DNA from: Euptelea pleiosperma | Taxonomy: Eukaryota > Streptophyta > Magnoliopsida > Ranunculales > Eupteleaceae | Direction: 5' to 3' | Assembly: GCA_035048495.1 (NCBI GenBank) | Contig: CM068545.1 | Location: forward strand, 17,381,702 to 17,445,701 | DNA: 64,000 nt | Shown: piece after piece, positions 10,226 to 21,407 of the stretch | How positions within the stretch are numbered: the first letter of the stretch is position 1 | How the letters are laid out: each line of letters starts with the position of its first letter | The notes under the pieces: model-generated | The model's input: only the letters and a program-made list of their open reading frames with translations | Database searches by the model: none | Told to the model about the DNA's origin: nothing | Made by a program: the position numbers and the translations under genes

Positions 10226-10618
10226 AGTAAAACTTGTGTCACAAGATGTTGTGACGGAAGCGGTCACAGCACTCAATAAGAGCCACATGGCACACGATCA
10301 GATGGCGCTGACCGTATGGATGTTTGGCCAGTCCTTCGGTGGACCTATAACCAAAAATCAGCCCGATTAGTGATTTACAACCATTGGACTTTTGCACCCA
10401 AATAACGCTCAATAATGCTCAGCTGCCTACCGTTAAAATCAACCCATGAAAATAACTTCAATCGAATCGGTTAGAAACCACTCGTCAAGCTTATTTTTAG
10501 TGTATCGTCCACCGAGGGACTGGCCAAACATCCATACGGTTATTGTCCTCTACTAGTATGCCACGTGGCTAGTATTGAATGCTGTGACCGGCTTCCGTCA
10601 CAACACACAAGTTTTACT
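10226..10618. mobile_element. Family A foldback MITE, full copy
   Basis: Ends are AGTAAAACTTGTGT and ACACAAGTTTTACT. Nearly the whole 393-bp element is one inverted repeat: GTTGTGACGGAAGC / GCTTCCGTCACAAC, ACCGTATGGATGTTTGGCC / GGCCAAACATCCATACGG. Flanks TTGACAACG (10217-10225) and CTGACAACG (10619-10627) form a 9-bp target duplication with one mismatch, fitting a MULE-type origin. The right arm keeps the G-box GCCACGTGGC; the left arm has CACATG instead. Confidence 0.8.
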
Positions 10619-10793
10619 CTGACAACGACTTGCACGGCAACTCATTTGCAGCCGTCTAACCAATGACGTGTCATCTCAAAATCATGACACGCGAACCACT
10701 GAAGGCCTCAGAGCTAATAAAGGCCTTTCTTCACATTTGACGGAAATAGTCATGTATGAAATCAGTTTTTACAGTTGGAATTATGTAATTAAT

Positions 10794-11194
10794 AAGGGTG
10801 GGGCTCCGTTGACAACCTAAAAAATGACAGGATTCTGTACAGGACACAATATAAGCCACGTGTCATACTCTTAGAGGACTCTTACCGTATGGATGTTTGT
10901 CCGATCCCTTGATGGACCTCTATACCAAAGATCAGCCTGATTAGTGATTTATAGGCGTTGGATCTTTGTACCTCAAATACTGCTCAAATTGCCACAGTTG
11001 AGATCAACCCATGAAATAAGTCCAATCCAAAGCCTATAAATCACTAATCATGCTGATTTTTGGTTTGTAGGTCCAGCTAGGGATTAGAAAAACATCCATA
11101 CGGTTAGAATCCTCTAATAGTGTGCCACGTGTCTCATATTATGTCCTGTACAGAATCCTGAAATTTTTAGGGCTGTCAACGGAGCCCAACCCTT
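10794..11194. mobile_element. Family A MITE, variant outer arms
   Basis: The outer arms are GGGCTCCGTTGACAACC at the left and GGGCTGTCAACGGAGCCC at the right, then GATTCTGTACAGGAC / GTCCTGTACAGAATC. The inner arms are typical family A (CCGTATGGATGTTTG; AACATCCATACGG). Both arms contain CCACGTGTC. It lies about 330 bp from the 3' end of the ERF gene. Confidence 0.75.
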
Positions 11195-11523
11195 ATAATA
11201 AAGGTGGCAATGAAATAAAAAAGGGTATTTCTGTCAAATAATAAATAAATAAAATAAAACTTTATGAGCTCTGGAAATTAATAATTTTCCTGGAAAATCA
11301 ATTTCAGCAAACAAAATGATCAGAGAATCTTTAACATTCTATAGCAAAAAAGATGATGAGAGGCAAATATATATTTTTTTTTCTTTTCTTCTAATACATG
11401 TTTGCCTAAGCTTGCAAAGCATAGAACATCTCAAGTAATGCTCTTATGTACATATAACTGAAAACAGCCCCTCAAAGAGGCACAGAATTTGAAGAAATCT
11501 TTCTTCCTAGTAGAACATGTCAT

Positions 11524-12123
11524 TCATAGCTCAAAATTGCATGGGCGATACAAGGCCGCCATCTCTGCTATAGACTTTGAGCCCAAATTAAGCTCCACAG
11601 CCGGACTAGTCTCCGATTCCGATTGTTCGTCCCCCCTCGACCCGCAACCAGAACTCTCGACCGAACTCCATGCCTCTTTCTTGAATCCTCCCAAGTTTAA
11701 ATCTGGCTTGAATCTTTCCCCCGAGTTGGTCACCACGACTTCGGCTGGGAAATTGAGTAACGCCTTAGCACCCCGCATTCGAAATGCGGCCCTATCATAA
11801 GCCAAAGCCGCCTGTTCGGCCGTTTCGAACGTACCTAGCCACACACGTGCCCCATGCCGCGATGAATCGCGAATTTCGGCAGCGAATTTTCCCCACGGAC
11901 GACGTCTAACACCTCTGTAGTGCTTCTTTCCGATATGTCGCGTTGGTTCCAAGCCGTTGCGACTCTGAATTGAGTCTCTGGAGGGTGAGGGTGAGGTGTT
12001 GATGGCCATGGCTTCGTTTAGGACCTCGAATAAGACCATGTCTTGTGAATCGTTTTCATTGAGAGGTAGCTCGCTTTCTAAGCCACCCCTTATGCTTGAT
12101 GAGCCTTGTAAAGCAGGAACCAT
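11524..12123 (-). CDS. AP2/ERF transcription factor, ERF group IX-like
   Basis: Single-exon gene of 199 codons. The AP2/ERF DNA-binding domain spans residues about 68-126. It has the [19 protein letters not shown] start, a [20 protein letters not shown] middle, and ends [10 protein letters not shown]. The Ala and Asp typical of ERF (not DREB) types lie within AAEIRD. ERF proteins bind GCC-box promoters and act in ethylene, jasmonate and defence responses (family knowledge). The domain wording resembles group IX (ERF1/ERF2/ERF13) members; the subgroup is inferred. The N-terminus is acidic and Ser-rich. After the domain there are DLNL (141-144) and ELNL (177-180) motifs, which only loosely resemble EAR repression motifs. 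The start at 12123 is the first ATG in frame, preceded by a plausible leader and TATA-like site. Most related ERF genes are also intronless. Confidence 0.93.
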   Translation of the reverse strand: MVPALQGSSSIRGGLESELPLNENDSQDMVLFEVLNEAMAINTSPSPSRDSIQSRNGLEPTRHIGKKHYRGVRRRPWGKFAAEIRDSSRHGARVWLGTFETAEQAALAYDRAAFRMRGAKALLNFPAEVVVTNSGERFKPDLNLGGFKKEAWSSVESSGCGSRGDEQSESETSPAVELNLGSKSIAEMAALYRPCNFEL

Positions 12124-12210
12124 GGCACCTGTGGGCTTTCTGGTGGGTCTTTAGCTTCTCGGTGTGGACGAAGTTGAACAAGAGATGGGTTTTTGTGTAA
12201 GGTGGTGGTT

Positions 12211-12220
12211 CTATTTGTAT
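12211..12220 (-). promoter_or_regulatory. Candidate TATA box of the ERF gene
   Basis: Minus-strand ATACAAATAG lies 88-97 nt upstream of the ERF start codon, with a pyrimidine/adenine-rich leader between. Position and composition suit a plant TATA element; no independent proof. Confidence 0.35.
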
Positions 12221-12771
12221 GGGCGACTCAATGCGTGGGTGCACCGGTGCACACATTAAAAGTGGGAGAAAGGAAGGTGGGAGGAACCCCCCGAGTGAAG
12301 GGCCCATCTTTTTCTACTTTCTCGTTTACTTGCCGGTTTGTGGAATGATTCCATTAGTCTACCACTTTCTTCTCCAATTTATTACAAGAATACCCTCCTC
12401 CTATCTGATACTACGGCGATTTATGGACACATGATCACAGTGGCGCTTTGATGATCTGATCTTATAAAATTTAATAGGTCCCACCTAAGAGATCTACATA
12501 GATGATTTTGATTTTACTCCATTCATTTGGACGGTTAAAAAAATTTCTAAAATCTCCACAAAATGGTCTACGAGTCGGATAATTAAAGAATCTGATCATG
12601 TTGATGGTTGTCCTAAGAAATATCATTGGTTAGGGCATCCACTGGTGGGCTCCTAATCAGTTGATGGGTACCCCGCAAGGCTCAGACCCAAACTATTTGA
12701 TGGGTACCCTACAAATAAATTTCTTTGACCAAACCTCCCGTCTACATGATCCTAACCATTTCATGTGGAGA
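12221..12771. other. ERF upstream region, no gene seen
   Basis: About 550 bp between the ERF promoter and the next MITE. The antiparallel 71- and 83-codon frames at 12056-12434 have no domain and overlap the ERF leader. There is a direct repeat, GATGGGTACCCCGCAAGG / GATGGGTACCCTACAA, near 12662-12715. Confidence 0.4.
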
Positions 12772-13140
12772 AAACTTTGATGACAGCAGACTGTCATCAA
12801 GGCCAATGACAGCCCACAATATGACCCACGTGGCAAACTCTTAGAGGACGCTAACCGTATGGATGTTTGGCCAATCCCTAGATGGACCTACAAACCAAAT
12901 ATCAACGTGATTAGTGATTTATAGGCGTTGGATTGGAGTTATTTTCATGGGTTGATTTTAACCGTGGGAATTTGAGCATTATTGACCATTATCTGGGGTA
13001 CACAGATCCAAAGGTTTGAAATCACTAATCAGGCTGATTTTTGGTTTGAATTCCAACTAGAGATAGGCAAAACATCCATACGGTCTGAGTGATGCCACGT
13101 GGCTCATATCGTGGGCTGTCATCGGCCTCGATGAAATTGT
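12772..13140. mobile_element. Family A foldback MITE
   Basis: The left arm reads CAATGACAGCCCACAATATG then CCCACGTGGC, and the right arm GCCACGTGGCTCATATCGTG then GGCTGTCATCGGCC. The inner arms carry CCGTATGGATGTTTGGCC and AACATCCATACGG. Both ends keep a G-box. It lies 650 bp upstream of the ERF start codon. Confidence 0.75.
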
Positions 13141-13735
13141 GATTATGGTATGGTGGGTCCCAACCTTCGGATGCCTCAGTAACTCTAAGGGCAGTTATGT
13201 AGTTTATTGGGAATTGAATGGGCAGTCAGTTGGTCTTCCACGTTCGAGCTTGGTTCTAAATGCCCAGTGACGTAGGTACGGTGACCTCAAGGTAGCCCGA
13301 CCTTACTTGTCTTCTTAAAGACACCGATATTTGCAACTTGGTAGTGCCTTCCGTGAGCTCTATGGGTCGTTGATTGACTAGCTAGTGGTGGGCCCAAACA
13401 ATCTCCATCTTGACTTTTCAACGATTTTTCCCAAAAATAGGATCAAAGAAAAAAAAAAAAAAAGAAGAAGAAAGAAGCGAGAGACTGTAATGGTCCGGAT
13501 GCATTGATAAAGGATGAGGGTCGAAATTGAAGACCCCGCTCGTGTAATAGAAAAAACATTGTGATTTATATGCTTACGTATGTGTTTTCACGTGCTTTGA
13601 AGAAGAAGCTTAAAACCTTAAGCAAACCATAAAAAAGTAGTTTATTAGTTAAAAATTGGCCCCCCTCGTTCCCCAAGAGCTAACCCCGTTGAATTTTCTT
13701 GGACAAACTTTGAATCTAACCCACCAAAGTTTAAT
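13141..13735. other. Intergenic, no gene seen
   Basis: No coding signal. A purine-rich stretch (A and GAA runs) lies at about 13440-13480. Confidence 0.4.
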
Positions 13736-14164
13736 CCATGGTTTTAAAAACCGCCGTTTAAACAGTAACGCCACAAGCCCGTTTCTGTTAAAACCGTTTA
13801 AACGCATTTTATCGGTTTTGAAAAAAATGGCCTTTTTTTGTTTTAATGGCCATTAAAATCGTTTTAACAGCCGTTTAATTTTGAAAAAAATTGTGAAAAA
13901 AACAGCTGTTAAAACTGTTTAATTCCATTAAAATCCGTTTAATTTCCGTTTAAATCCATTAAATTCTATTTTTTTTTAATTTTTCAAATTTCAAAATTTG
14001 AATTTCAGCACCACTTTTTCCGTTAAAATCGTTAAAATCTGTTTAATTCCATTTTTTTTCCATTTTTTTCATTTTTGCCCCTGACCGTTTCAATCGTTTA
14101 AACGGTTTAAATGGTAACGCCCCCAGTCCGTTTTACTGTTAAAACGGCCTCCTTTAAACCTTGG
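13736..14164 (-). mobile_element. TTTAACGG subfamily word element
   Basis: Bounded by CCATGGTTTTAAAAACCGCC at the left and GGCCTCCTTTAAACCTTGG at the right. It is the reverse complement of the 5872-6240 copy in motif order: CCCCCAGTCCGTTTTACTG, TTTTTGCCCCTGACCG, CAAATTTCAAAATTTGAATT. All words are of the GTTTAAACGG type. Non-coding. Confidence 0.65.
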
Positions 14165-15100
14165 TTTAATCCTTTCTGTGTTTGAAACTCAAAACCCTAA
14201 ACCCTAGGGTTTGTAGCTAGGGTTGAAAGATAAGGTCAATCTGGAATTTCATGGATGGACGGATGGATGTTCATGGGTTTGACGCATTTGGGCACATGGT
14301 TCACAATGTTGAAGGATTGAGACAGAGGGTTTCTACCTTGGTGATTTTCTAGGCGGGTCCACAAATTTGCACGCTGTGGCGGAAAAATATTTGACCTCCT
14401 CCCCCTGGAGTAAATGTTTTCACACCAAATAAGTCTCAGTGAGAAAATTATATTTTCTTGCGGAAAAATCACTATTTTCAATAAAATCATGATTTTTTTT
14501 TAATATATAAAAAAGATAAAAATGAGACCGTTTGAATCCTGTGACCTAATATGTTGGTTGTTGGTCCCACACTCAACGGACTCATATTAGACTATTACTT
14601 TGATATGTGGGACCCACACACATCGAAAGAAAATGAAGTAAGCTAGTTAAAACGCGTACCAGACGTTACTAAATATTGATATGCACAAATATTTAGCAAA
14701 GACAATATTCGTGTGGCTAAAATTTTCATCGTTGGAACTCTTTTTCTCACGTACCAAACAGGCCCTATGCCAATAATCTTAACCATCCGATCCATAGACC
14801 TATTCAGGACTGTTTGGCTACATTTGACCAATTGATTTTTGGCCTAGGATGATGATGGACTAATCCAACTTGTGTTTCATGTTGGATAACTCAAAAGTCG
14901 AATTGATAGACTTATTTTGTTCCCCATCATTATCTTGGTGTCTACCCCTTGTGTAAGTAATTGTGTGAGCACAAATATGCCTAAAATAATTGTGTGTAAC
15001 AAGAATTTATGACTAAAAGAAGGTATGCCTTACTTGACCACCCCGATATCGTTCACACTTGAAATCAATAGATTAAGAATGAGGAAAATCCAACCAATAA
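14165..15100. other. Intergenic, no gene seen
   Basis: Telo-box-like AAACCCTAAACCCTAGGG at about 14194. Otherwise stop-rich AT sequence; the 84-codon minus frame at 14236-14490 has no recognisable domain. Confidence 0.4.
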
Positions 15101-15232
15101 CCGGACGAAAAAGTATATGGTTGAGACTATTGACCATTGGATTCAAGAGAGCCATAGTCCACGAGGACCGTGGGCCGTCGATATCGCTTGAATCCAATAG
15201 TCAATAGCCTCAACCACACATTTTTTGTCCGG
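15101..15232. mobile_element. Foldback MITE
   Basis: The left arm CCGGACGAAAAAGTATATGG, then GGTTGAGACTATTGACCATT and GGATTCAAG, is inverted on the right as CTTGAATCCAATAGTCAATA, CCTCAACC and TTTTTTGTCCGG. The whole 132 bp folds into one hairpin with a small GC-rich loop. Confidence 0.65.
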
Positions 15233-17004
15233 ATATCCGTGCGGTAGGACAACTCCAATAGATTCGAGGATTTAAGCTATATATCCATCATCTTTTCTTT
15301 CTCATGGGTGAGATTTGATGTGGTTTTAGTAACAGTGTCAAAGGGTACCCAATTACCAACCGGGTCCATCCTTCTTCTATATAAGTTCCCTGACCCAAAC
15401 CTGATACCTGATTACCCATTAGACCCAAACAATTTGGCCAAGTTTGGATCCATCTTCCACAACTTAATATGTTTGCAGAAGCCCATATATGGATGATTGA
15501 TTTCACTTTGTGATTGAGGCTCTTTGAGTCTTCCATTTTGTCAAACAGTTTGAAAAATAAAGTGGAGGAATTAGGTGACCTATCCATTGTTGCTAATGGT
15601 TGGAGCTTGCTCATGCCATTATCATCAAGCTGATCGAGCTTGCTCCTTTCTTTCTATTTTTGGATGTATATAGTGTCTTCCACTGTCATAAAAGTGAAGT
15701 GATGATAGACACGATATGGCTCCCATTTTGAATTGTTTGTCCAGGTGTGAGTGGCCAAAATCGGGAGATGTAGCCAAGCACATAGGACTCAAATCGGATG
15801 AGGCGGTCAACTCCGAAGCCATGTTGGTACATGGAGTGGCAAACGTGGTGGAATCAAGGATGGGAAGATGGTTTGAGACCTTGTAAAACTCCAGCCCCAC
15901 AATTTAAAGTATTTAGAGGTATACATAAGGGGTTGATCAAACGGTACAAAGGACCCTTCTCCATACAAAAAAAAAAAAAAGGTAAAGTTCCTTAACAACT
16001 TCAATTACGCTTCAAGCTTAAGATCCATCTAGTCTTCCATGGGAGTTGTTTAAAACCTTACCATGCAGACATGGAAGATCCATCAATAAATGAGTATTAA
16101 CGACTATGACTACATCCATTGATAATGAGGTAGAGTATATCATAGTTGACTGAAGAGTAAGCAGCCGCAGAGTTCAGCCAAACATTGAATATATGGTGAA
16201 ATAAGACGGTTACTGATAAGTCTTCATTTTATACAATTATTCTATATTTTCCTTGAAGAATTGTCATATTTTTCGTGTTATTCGTCCGTTTAGAAAGATT
16301 TCATGAGCATTATGGCATTTCAGGATTCTCGTAGTAAAATTCTCATAATATTGGCTTTAATAATGGACTTACATCAATTTCTTGTATTTTGTACGTATAA
16401 GTTCTCAAGCCCAAAGCTTAAAAGAGAATGGCTAAGTAAGTACAAGTTCATTATTTATTATATGTTGTATTATTTTGTTGAGTCCCTAGCTATCTCATAC
16501 CAATGGGCTTGGGCATCAAACGTTCACCGTCATTAAATTTAATTCCATCTATACGCTTAGTATCTTTTCCATTATAAATATACCATTAACACTTTGATAA
16601 GAACATTCTATCAAAATTCCTGATCTTTATAATTTAAACATAGGATCAATAACACAAGGTAATAAGAAAAGTATATGAATTTTTGTCTCCAATATTTTTA
16701 AAATTTAAGTTTCATTTCATACAAATTTTACCAAGCTTAAGATTTATTCGCTATTGTTGAAAAACTAAGCTAACAATATTAACTAAAATATACGATACCC
16801 TTGACATGAAATTGCTTAAACTCCAAAAAAAAAAAAATGATTTGTTGAATCATGATTTTCTAAATCTCTAATTATTGTTGCCAAATCACAATCCCCATCT
16901 GCTAGTTCATATTTGGAATATTTTCCTAAAATAACAGCTTAATTGTTCTTTTATAAAGAACTAGGGGTGGCACATGTGTTGCACGTAGGGGCATCTTTGG
17001 AAGA
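15233..17004. other. Intergenic, word repeats but no gene
   Basis: 15340-15440 holds GGGTACCC, ACCGGGTCC and GATTACCC words that resemble a degraded palindromic-word element. The rest (15.5-17.0 kb) is AT-rich and stop-rich. The 91- and 108-codon minus frames (15288-15900) show no domain. Confidence 0.4.
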
Positions 17005-17285
17005 AGCGGCACACTATTGGAGACAGCTAACCGTATGGATGTTTGGCCCATCCCTAGGCAGACCTACGTACAAAAAATCATTCTGATTAATTAGTGATTT
17101 CCAAGCATTCAATTGGAGTCATTTTCATGGGTTTATTGGAATTTGAGTATTATTTTGGGTACAATGATCCAAAGGTTTAAAATCACTAATCAGGCTGAAT
17201 TTTAGTATGTAGGTCCACCTAGTGATGTGCCAAACATCCATACATTTAGTGTTCTCTAAGAGTATGCCATGTGGTTCATATTGGC
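17005..17285. mobile_element. Family A MITE, ends eroded
   Basis: Left ACCGTATGGATGTTTGGCCC and right CCAAACATCCATACA arms, with GGCTGAATTTTAG inside. The right-hand G-box position reads GCCATGTGG, a mutated form. The outer TIRs are not recognisable. Confidence 0.65.
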
Positions 17286-17507
17286 CAAGTGTACTGGACT
17301 TACTTAAATAATTAATTAACTAAAACTAAAATTATTTACACGCAACGTGAGGTACGATTTTGGCTAATTGACAAAACGACACCACCGCAAGCACCATGAT
17401 AACGTCCATGTACCATGTGATCATTATTCTTAAATAATGGTATGTTCTGGACATTTAATGTGAAACATCGAATTTTGACACCAATAATAGGTGTCACGTT
17501 GATGATG

Positions 17508-17557
17508 GACCATATTATGAGCCAGGTGGCACACTCTTAGAGACCACCGACCGTATT
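17508..17557 (+). mobile_element. Family A MITE, left-end fragment
   Basis: Reads ATATTATGAGCCAGGTGGCA then CACTCTTAGAGACC and GACCGTATTGGG, matching only the left end of family A. It lies within 350 bp of the 3' end of the LBD gene. Confidence 0.55.
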
Positions 17558-17884
17558 GGGAGTTTGCAAATAACTATTGAAATCCCTCTCAAAACATTAA
17601 AACATCGAGAACAAAGCTTTTATTTCTTTTTCTTTTCCTCAAATTCCAATACCATGCATAGCAATGGTCCTCATCACAAATTAAAATTGGAAGAGAAGGC
17701 AAATATAGATCCGCTATGATCGTCCATCCCAAATTGTTGCGTCCATCTCTACGTTCTCCCGACCGTATTGATCTATAGACAAAAACCAGAAATACAATTT
17801 CCCAGTAAATTTTCGCATATATCCATAGAACGACAAAGATGAAAAAAAAATGTAGAGAATAAGAAAATTGAAGGATAATTCTGT

Positions 17885-18445
17885 TTATGATTTACCTGGA
17901 AGATAGTAATGCTGATCAAGACTATCAACTGAATGTGGTGGGCAAACTGCGCTATGATCTTTTTCCTGTCCTTGTTCATGAGAAGCATGGCTACAGGGAG
18001 TTGATTCTAATATCAAGTTTCCATTGCTACTTATGAAATTGATAGTATTATTATAATGAACCCCGACACCGACACCGACACCGATTCCGTTAGTATTGTT
18101 CCATCCTATCAAACCAGGTTTGTACTTCATAGTCTCTCGGAGCAACTTAAGCTCCTCAACTTTCTTCTTATACTCCCCATAACATCCGAGAACTGGATCG
18201 GCTTGCCACCATTGTGCTTCCCATACAAGCGTATTGATAGCCTTGACGCGTTCATTGTAGTTCCGTAGATTCTTTACTAGCTTTGAAATATTGCTTACAC
18301 CGAATACCTTGTGCACCACTTGGAACTGTGAGCTTTTCTCTGGAGGAAAGAAGGGAGCCAATACACAATCTTGAGAGCACTTCTTCCTCTGATGCTTGCA
18401 TGCTGCGCATGCTTGATGCACTGCGGACCCATTTTTCTTCTGCAT
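17885..18445 (-). CDS. LOB-domain (LBD/ASL) transcription factor, divergent
   Basis: 186-codon frame. The LOB domain starts at residue 12 with the zinc-finger-like C block C13-x2-C16-x6-C23-x3-C27 (CAACKHQRKKCSQDC). It continues into a GAS block (FFPPEKSSQFQVVHKVFGVS at 32-51; DPVLGCYGE at 83-91). The leucine-zipper-like coil that follows in class I LBDs is weak here (EYKKKVEELKLLRE). LBD proteins are plant-specific nuclear factors for lateral organ and boundary development. A Gly-Val run (GIGVGVGVGVH, about 120-130) comes from a hexanucleotide repeat at 18062-18086. The reading frame ends 5 codons after a perfect CAG|GTAAAT splice-donor context at about 17895, so a further exon downstream is possible and the true C-terminus may differ. 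Start chosen as the first ATG before the domain. Subgroup not assigned. Confidence 0.88.
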   Translation of the reverse strand: MQKKNGSAVHQACAACKHQRKKCSQDCVLAPFFPPEKSSQFQVVHKVFGVSNISKLVKNLRNYNERVKAINTLVWEAQWWQADPVLGCYGEYKKKVEELKLLRETMKYKPGLIGWNNTNGIGVGVGVGVHYNNTINFISSNGNLILESTPCSHASHEQGQEKDHSAVCPPHSVDSLDQHYYLPGKS

Positions 18446-18821
18446 ATCCTAAATAAAAACAACTTTTTTTTCTTCTCTGTATCTGTAGAAGATCAATATA
18501 TAAGACACGATATTTGAAAAAGAACGGGAAGAAACTAAGGAAGTACAGACCTTTTATACAATAATCTTTCTGATCTTAATGAAAAGGGAATGTGTGTAAA
18601 ATATGATTGAATAGAAGTGGAAGGAAGTGGTGTAGAGCTGCCACGAAAAGATGGCCAACACATAAAACAAAGGATCTTTGAAGGGTTGATTCGTGTATAG
18701 GTAGTTCACATGAAGATGGAGAGCTAAATTAAGAAGTTGATACAACGTGTTGGAGAGTGATGTGTATGTTGATAGGAGTACTCCTGCATCCTACTAATAT
18801 AATGAAATAGTGGTAGTGAGG
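18446..18821. other. LBD upstream region
   Basis: About 375 bp of AT-rich sequence upstream of the LBD start codon. No second gene. No distinct TATA element stands out from the background. Confidence 0.4.
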
Positions 18822-19265
18822 TAGGGGTGTAAAAAGCTCGACGGTCCAAGCCCAGCCCAAAAATGTCGGGCACAAGCTCACCCCTAAGCCCAACTTGGGC
18901 CTAGCCTTTGGAAGCCCATACCAGGCCCGAAACAGCCTGGCCTCTATGTTTTTTTTTTCGGGGGATCGGGCTAAGGGTTGAGACAACCATTTATGGGTTA
19001 ATGGGCCTGAAAGAATGTGCCACGTGGTGAATATCGTCTAACTTACTATAAAGGTATGGATTGTTTTGAAAATGTTTAGCAATTAAGAAGCTGTTTAGAT
19101 AGTAAAAATGTAGGGATTTTTTTAAATAAAAAAAAAAGTGTTAAAAGCATGGGTCCTCACAAACTGGTTGTTACAATCGAAGTCTGGCCCAAACCCCCAA
19201 TGCCCAACCTGAAGCCCCAAGCCCTTAGGGTCTTGGTCTAGGCTTTTAGGCCTGTGGCCCGGAAT
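18822..19265 (+). repeat. GGCCCGGGCC-word repeat
   Basis: Begins TAGGGGTGTAAAAAGC, a hAT-like MITE terminus. It is full of GGGCC, AAGCCCA, AGGCCC and TTGGGCC words up to GTGGCCCGG near 19260. A G-box-containing GTGCCACGTGGTGAATATCG lies at about 19015. The 85-codon minus frame here is repeat translation. Confidence 0.45.
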
Positions 19266-20754
19266 GGGTTATCTTGCGAGAGTTCTTTGTTGTGTAGTAT
19301 CATAACTAGTAGGTGGCGTGTGTGTTATCTGCGAGTGATTGTAGGGGCATTTTTTTTTGGAGGTGCATGGCAAATAAGAAAGTTCAAACCAAAAGGGTAG
19401 TTTTGGAAACACTGGAAAATAGGGACAGTTTTGGAATTTAGCAACTGAATGGGTACAAGATTAAGGGAAGATTTATTTGCACCCCACAAATTGTGCAAGC
19501 ACCCCAAGTAATATGTAACATAGTTTTAAAAAACATTTTAATTGTCATTTGCGAAAAGAAAAAAAAGAAGACCCAAAATAATATATAGGTTTAACTTTAT
19601 AATAATCATTATTTTACCATTATTGATGTTATTTTGAAAAGAAAAAAAAAAAAAGAAAATTGTATTATTTTGACCATGATGTGACCCTTTTATAATAGCC
19701 GTTATAACGAACATAATGGTAACATTATATGTAGGCGATCTCGGTATACTTCTTTAGAGGAAAGGTTAAATTATGATTACTGCAAATCTGGGGTAGAAAA
19801 CATTCGCATGCACAAATTACATTTTCACATGTTTGGCCGTGCATTTGCACTTGCAAATTATGTCAACCGGCCACACACTAACAGCATCATTTGGATGAGA
19901 AAATCAAATTCATCCAAACCGTGCGGCAAATTTTTCACATGCAAATAGATATATGCCCACCATCATTTAAGCGCATAATTGTTTTTCGTTAGAACTTTTT
20001 TTTTTCTCCACTGCCAAACAGATCCTTAGTTGTCTCTAAATTTCTATGGTCAATCCAGTGATTTGAGATCATTTTCAAGGCAAATAACTAAGCCTCCAAA
20101 TGGTATCGTGATCACCGAATTGATATGTGTAGTTTGGACTGAATTCTCTAATTCCCATCCATCTTTTTATCTCAACAGCTTCTGTAGTTGCTATGAGGAT
20201 GTTTGGTTGCAGTGATAACTCTATATCCAATAGAATTATAGGATGTAAGAGCTCTATTGTTGTTTGGCTTGAGGGGGTCTACAAGGATTCGAACAGAGTG
20301 CTCCATCTACCATCATGTTGCAATGTGATCGAGCCATGTCAATAGCATGTTAGGCAAGTTATCGGATAAATTAGTTAATTAGGCCTGCACATTGTCTATG
20401 AACACCGTTTGATGACGACACCACACCTTACATTTGTCGTCGCCATCACTCGCTAGTCCCCTATCCTTAGAACCGTGGAGGATGAAATCGGACGATCATA
20501 ACCGTCTAATGTGTCGTCGTAAATCTTGGAGTGTATGGCCATATCCAAGGGTCAACATCATGTTGGTAACTACACTGCAGGGCTAGCTAGTGCAGCCCAC
20601 CGGTACATGACAAGGAGAGAGGATGTCTCAGTCTCATAATTAAGTTTTTTAACCATACATCAAATCCATGTGTTGCTTGTAGTGGAAGTTGATCAATTAC
20701 TCACTTGATATGTCCATTTCACCTAAGGCTCAACTGATTACACACGTAGTCCAA
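19266..20754. other. Intergenic, no gene seen
   Basis: AT-rich. A small TAACGG-type remnant (GCCGTTATAACGAACATAAT) lies at about 19698. No frame has a recognisable domain. Confidence 0.4.
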
Positions 20755-20853
20755 GTGCAAGTGGGTAGGACCCATCATCCAATGGACCCACCTAAAATTG
20801 AAAGAATGTGCAAGTGGGTAGGATCCAATGGACCTACCTAAAATAGAAAGAAT
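20755..20853 (+). repeat. 53-bp tandem duplication
   Basis: GTGCAAGTGGGTAGGA ... CCTAAAAT(T)GAAAGAAT occurs twice, at 20755-20807 and 20808-20853. The second copy lacks 7 bp (CCATCAT). Confidence 0.7.
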
Positions 20854-20959
20854 ATTCGCTGCAGAAGTTGTGTGTCGCTTGCTTATGCGGAACATGACAG
20901 TCTTTTGGGCCCACTGATCCATTGGTTGGAACATGTTTTTTGGGGGGTACTCAGATTGA

Positions 20960-21065
20960 ATGACTAGAGATCACCAATCATGCTGATTGTTGGTGTGTAG
21001 GTCCACCAAGGGGTGGGCCAAACATTCATGACGTAGGGCCGAAAGAGTGTGCCATGTGACACATT
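20960..21065 (+). mobile_element. Family A MITE, right-arm fragment
   Basis: ATCATGCTGATTGTTGG, TAGGTCCACCAAGGGGTGGG, CCAAACATTCATGACG and GAGTGTGCCATGTGAC follow the right-arm order of family A. Confidence 0.55.
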
Positions 21066-21407
21066 TTCAAGATTCAACTGCGGCAAAAAAATTTCTCCCT
21101 AAAGTATTTCGAAAGCCATCTAAGTGGATACCCATGTCCATTCAATCCATCAGATTAAGTTATGTGGTGGATCTAAAACTAGAAATTAGATTAGATGACT
21201 TTAATGATTTAATCATATGATCGAATCAATTTTGGCATAATAATTTTGCACGGGCCAAAAATATATGGCTCAGGCTCAGGAGCCCTCCTTTTTCTGACCG
21301 CTCTCAGGAGTCGTGTTCTCGGCCGTGGATTCCATGAATCCAATGGTGGTTGACAGCGCTGCAAAAAGTAAAATAAAAATGATGCCAGCTCAGCGCTATC
21401 AACCACC

